Assembly: GCA_004843165.1 (NCBI GenBank)
Contig: CP039459.1
Location: 1,751,001-1,815,000 of the forward strand
Length of the DNA stretch: 64,000 nt
Reading direction: 5' to 3'
From: Acetobacteraceae bacterium
GTDB lineage: Bacteria > Pseudomonadota > Alphaproteobacteria > Acetobacterales > Acetobacteraceae
Shown here: positions 63,272-64,000 of the stretch, in pieces
Layout: the number at the start of each line of letters is the position of its first letter
Position numbering within the stretch: the first letter of the stretch is position 1
Notes under the pieces: model-generated
What the model was told of the DNA's origin: nothing
The model's database searches: none
What the model saw: only the letters and a program-made list of their open reading frames with translations
Translations under genes and position numbers: made by a program

Positions 63272-64000
63272 ATGGAAGTTCATCCAACAGCCATAATTGA
63301 AAAGGGTGCCATTCTTGGTAAAGGCGTCCGTATTGGTCCATGGTGCCATATAGATTCGAATGTTGTCATTGGCGATAACGTTCACCTTCATTCTTCAGTT
63401 TCTATCTCTGGAGATACAAAAATTGGAAATGGTGTAGAAATATATCCATTTGCAACCGTTGGCCTTGCGCCTCAGGATTTGAAATATCAGGGGGAAAATT
63501 CTAAATGCATTATTGGAGATAATACTGTCATTCGTGAAGGGGTTACCATTCATCGAGGAACTGCTTTCGGAGGGGGAATCACTTCTGTCGGAAATAATTG
63601 CCTCATCATGGTGAATGCCCATATTGCGCATGATTGTCGGGTTGGTAACCATGTTATTATTGTTAATAATGTCGTAATGGGCGGGCACGTTATCGTTCAA
63701 GATTATGCTCGTATTATGGGGGCATCAGCAATACATCAATTTGTTAGAATTGGTCAGGGAGCTGTTGTGGGTGGAAAAACAGGGGTTGAAAGAGATGTCA
63801 TTCCTTATGGGAGTGTCATTGGTAATCGTGGACGCCTTGTCGGCCTTAACTGGGTTGGTCTAAAACGCAGCGGTGTTCAGCACCGTGAGCGTCAACTGAT
63901 GCGTCAGGCGCTTAGGCTCTTATATCCTCGGACGGCTAAGCAGAACGTTCCTTTTGCAAAGAGAGTGTTAGAGGTTAAAGCGCGTTTTGGGCATGAAGCT
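63272..64000 (+). CDS. lpxA: UDP-N-acetylglucosamine O-acyltransferase LpxA (partial)
   Basis: The frame from ATG at 63272 stays open for 243 codons to the window edge, so the 3' end is missing. LpxA carries out the first step of lipid A synthesis. It is a left-handed beta-helix of hexapeptide repeats starting VHPTAIIEKGAILGKGVRIG, with the catalytic His segment MVNAHIAHDCRVGN and the family's FVRIGQGAVVGGKTGV and GLNWVGLKRSGV. About 20-35 residues of the C-terminal helical domain are probably missing. lpxB is expected downstream. Confidence 0.95.
   Translation, partial: MEVHPTAIIEKGAILGKGVRIGPWCHIDSNVVIGDNVHLHSSVSISGDTKIGNGVEIYPFATVGLAPQDLKYQGENSKCIIGDNTVIREGVTIHRGTAFGGGITSVGNNCLIMVNAHIAHDCRVGNHVIIVNNVVMGGHVIVQDYARIMGASAIHQFVRIGQGAVVGGKTGVERDVIPYGSVIGNRGRLVGLNWVGLKRSGVQHRERQLMRQALRLLYPRTAKQNVPFAKRVLEVKARFGHEA

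Noticed and set aside
1-64000. CRISPR arrays, insertion sequences, prophage genes, tRNA or rRNA genes
   Set aside because: Read through both strands of the intergenic regions; no repeat arrays, transposase-like frames, cloverleaf-like sequences or rRNA segments were recognised.

Overview
The window looks like a chromosomal core region of an alphaproteobacterium, most likely a member of the Acetobacteraceae (acetic acid bacteria) with a moderately AT-rich genome. I infer this from protein similarity recalled by eye and from gene order: mreC-mreD-mrdA-rodA; a compacted erpA-xth / argS-SPOR-tatB-tatC-serS block; rpoZ-rel-acpS-lepB-rnc-era; and pyrH-frr-uppS-cdsA-dxr-rseP-bamA-skp-lpxD-fabZ-lpxA. 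Genus and species cannot be fixed without a search. I saw no CRISPR array, insertion sequence, prophage, rRNA or tRNA gene.

Layout. 1-3.9 kb: the end of mreC, then mreD, PBP2 and RodA (rod-shape peptidoglycan synthesis), closed by a strong bidirectional terminator. 4-7 kb: glyS and glyQ on the minus strand. 7.1-9.9 kb: a DUF2076 protein and aspS, each with a terminator. 9.9-11.7 kb (minus): cupin protein, exonuclease III and an ErpA-type Fe-S carrier. 11.8-17.4 kb (plus): argS, SPOR protein, tatB, tatC, serS. 17.4-19.3 kb (minus): three unrecognised exported proteins. 19.3-25.3 kb: Suv3-like helicase (minus), then ferredoxin-NADP reductase, glutathione reductase and an EamA transporter. 25.3-30.2 kb: a small exported protein, nicotinate phosphoribosyltransferase, a Cys/His-rich protein coupled to gltX, and three tandem ABM-fold monooxygenase-like genes. 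30.2-35.2 kb: trmJ-cysS, a MATE and an MFS transporter. 35.4-42 kb: rpsD, prfC, a secreted EEP nuclease, carbonic anhydrase, alaS. 42-46.8 kb: small membrane protein, xerC, accA, a CinA-type protein, mutT, yajC, sodB. 47.1-64 kb: one long plus-strand run through stringent response, lipid and isoprenoid precursor synthesis, outer-membrane assembly and lipid A synthesis, cut off inside lpxA.

The most notable observation is the rel ((p)ppGpp synthetase/hydrolase) gene. It is split into two frames exactly at an in-phase A AAA AAG heptamer (49012-49018), the classical bacterial -1 slippery sequence. A -1 shift there rejoins the hydrolase-synthetase-TGS part to the C-terminal regulatory part and gives a normal-length protein of about 738 residues; without a shift a 521-residue catalytic fragment is made. 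Programmed frameshifting, transcriptional slippage on the A7 run, a true frameshift mutation and a sequencing indel are all still possible. Other points worth a look are the compacted tat locus lacking dgt, nagZ, scpAB and tatA; the era-pyrH junction; the triplicated ABM genes with two exported and one cytoplasmic copy; and the Cys/His-tailed protein overlapping gltX.
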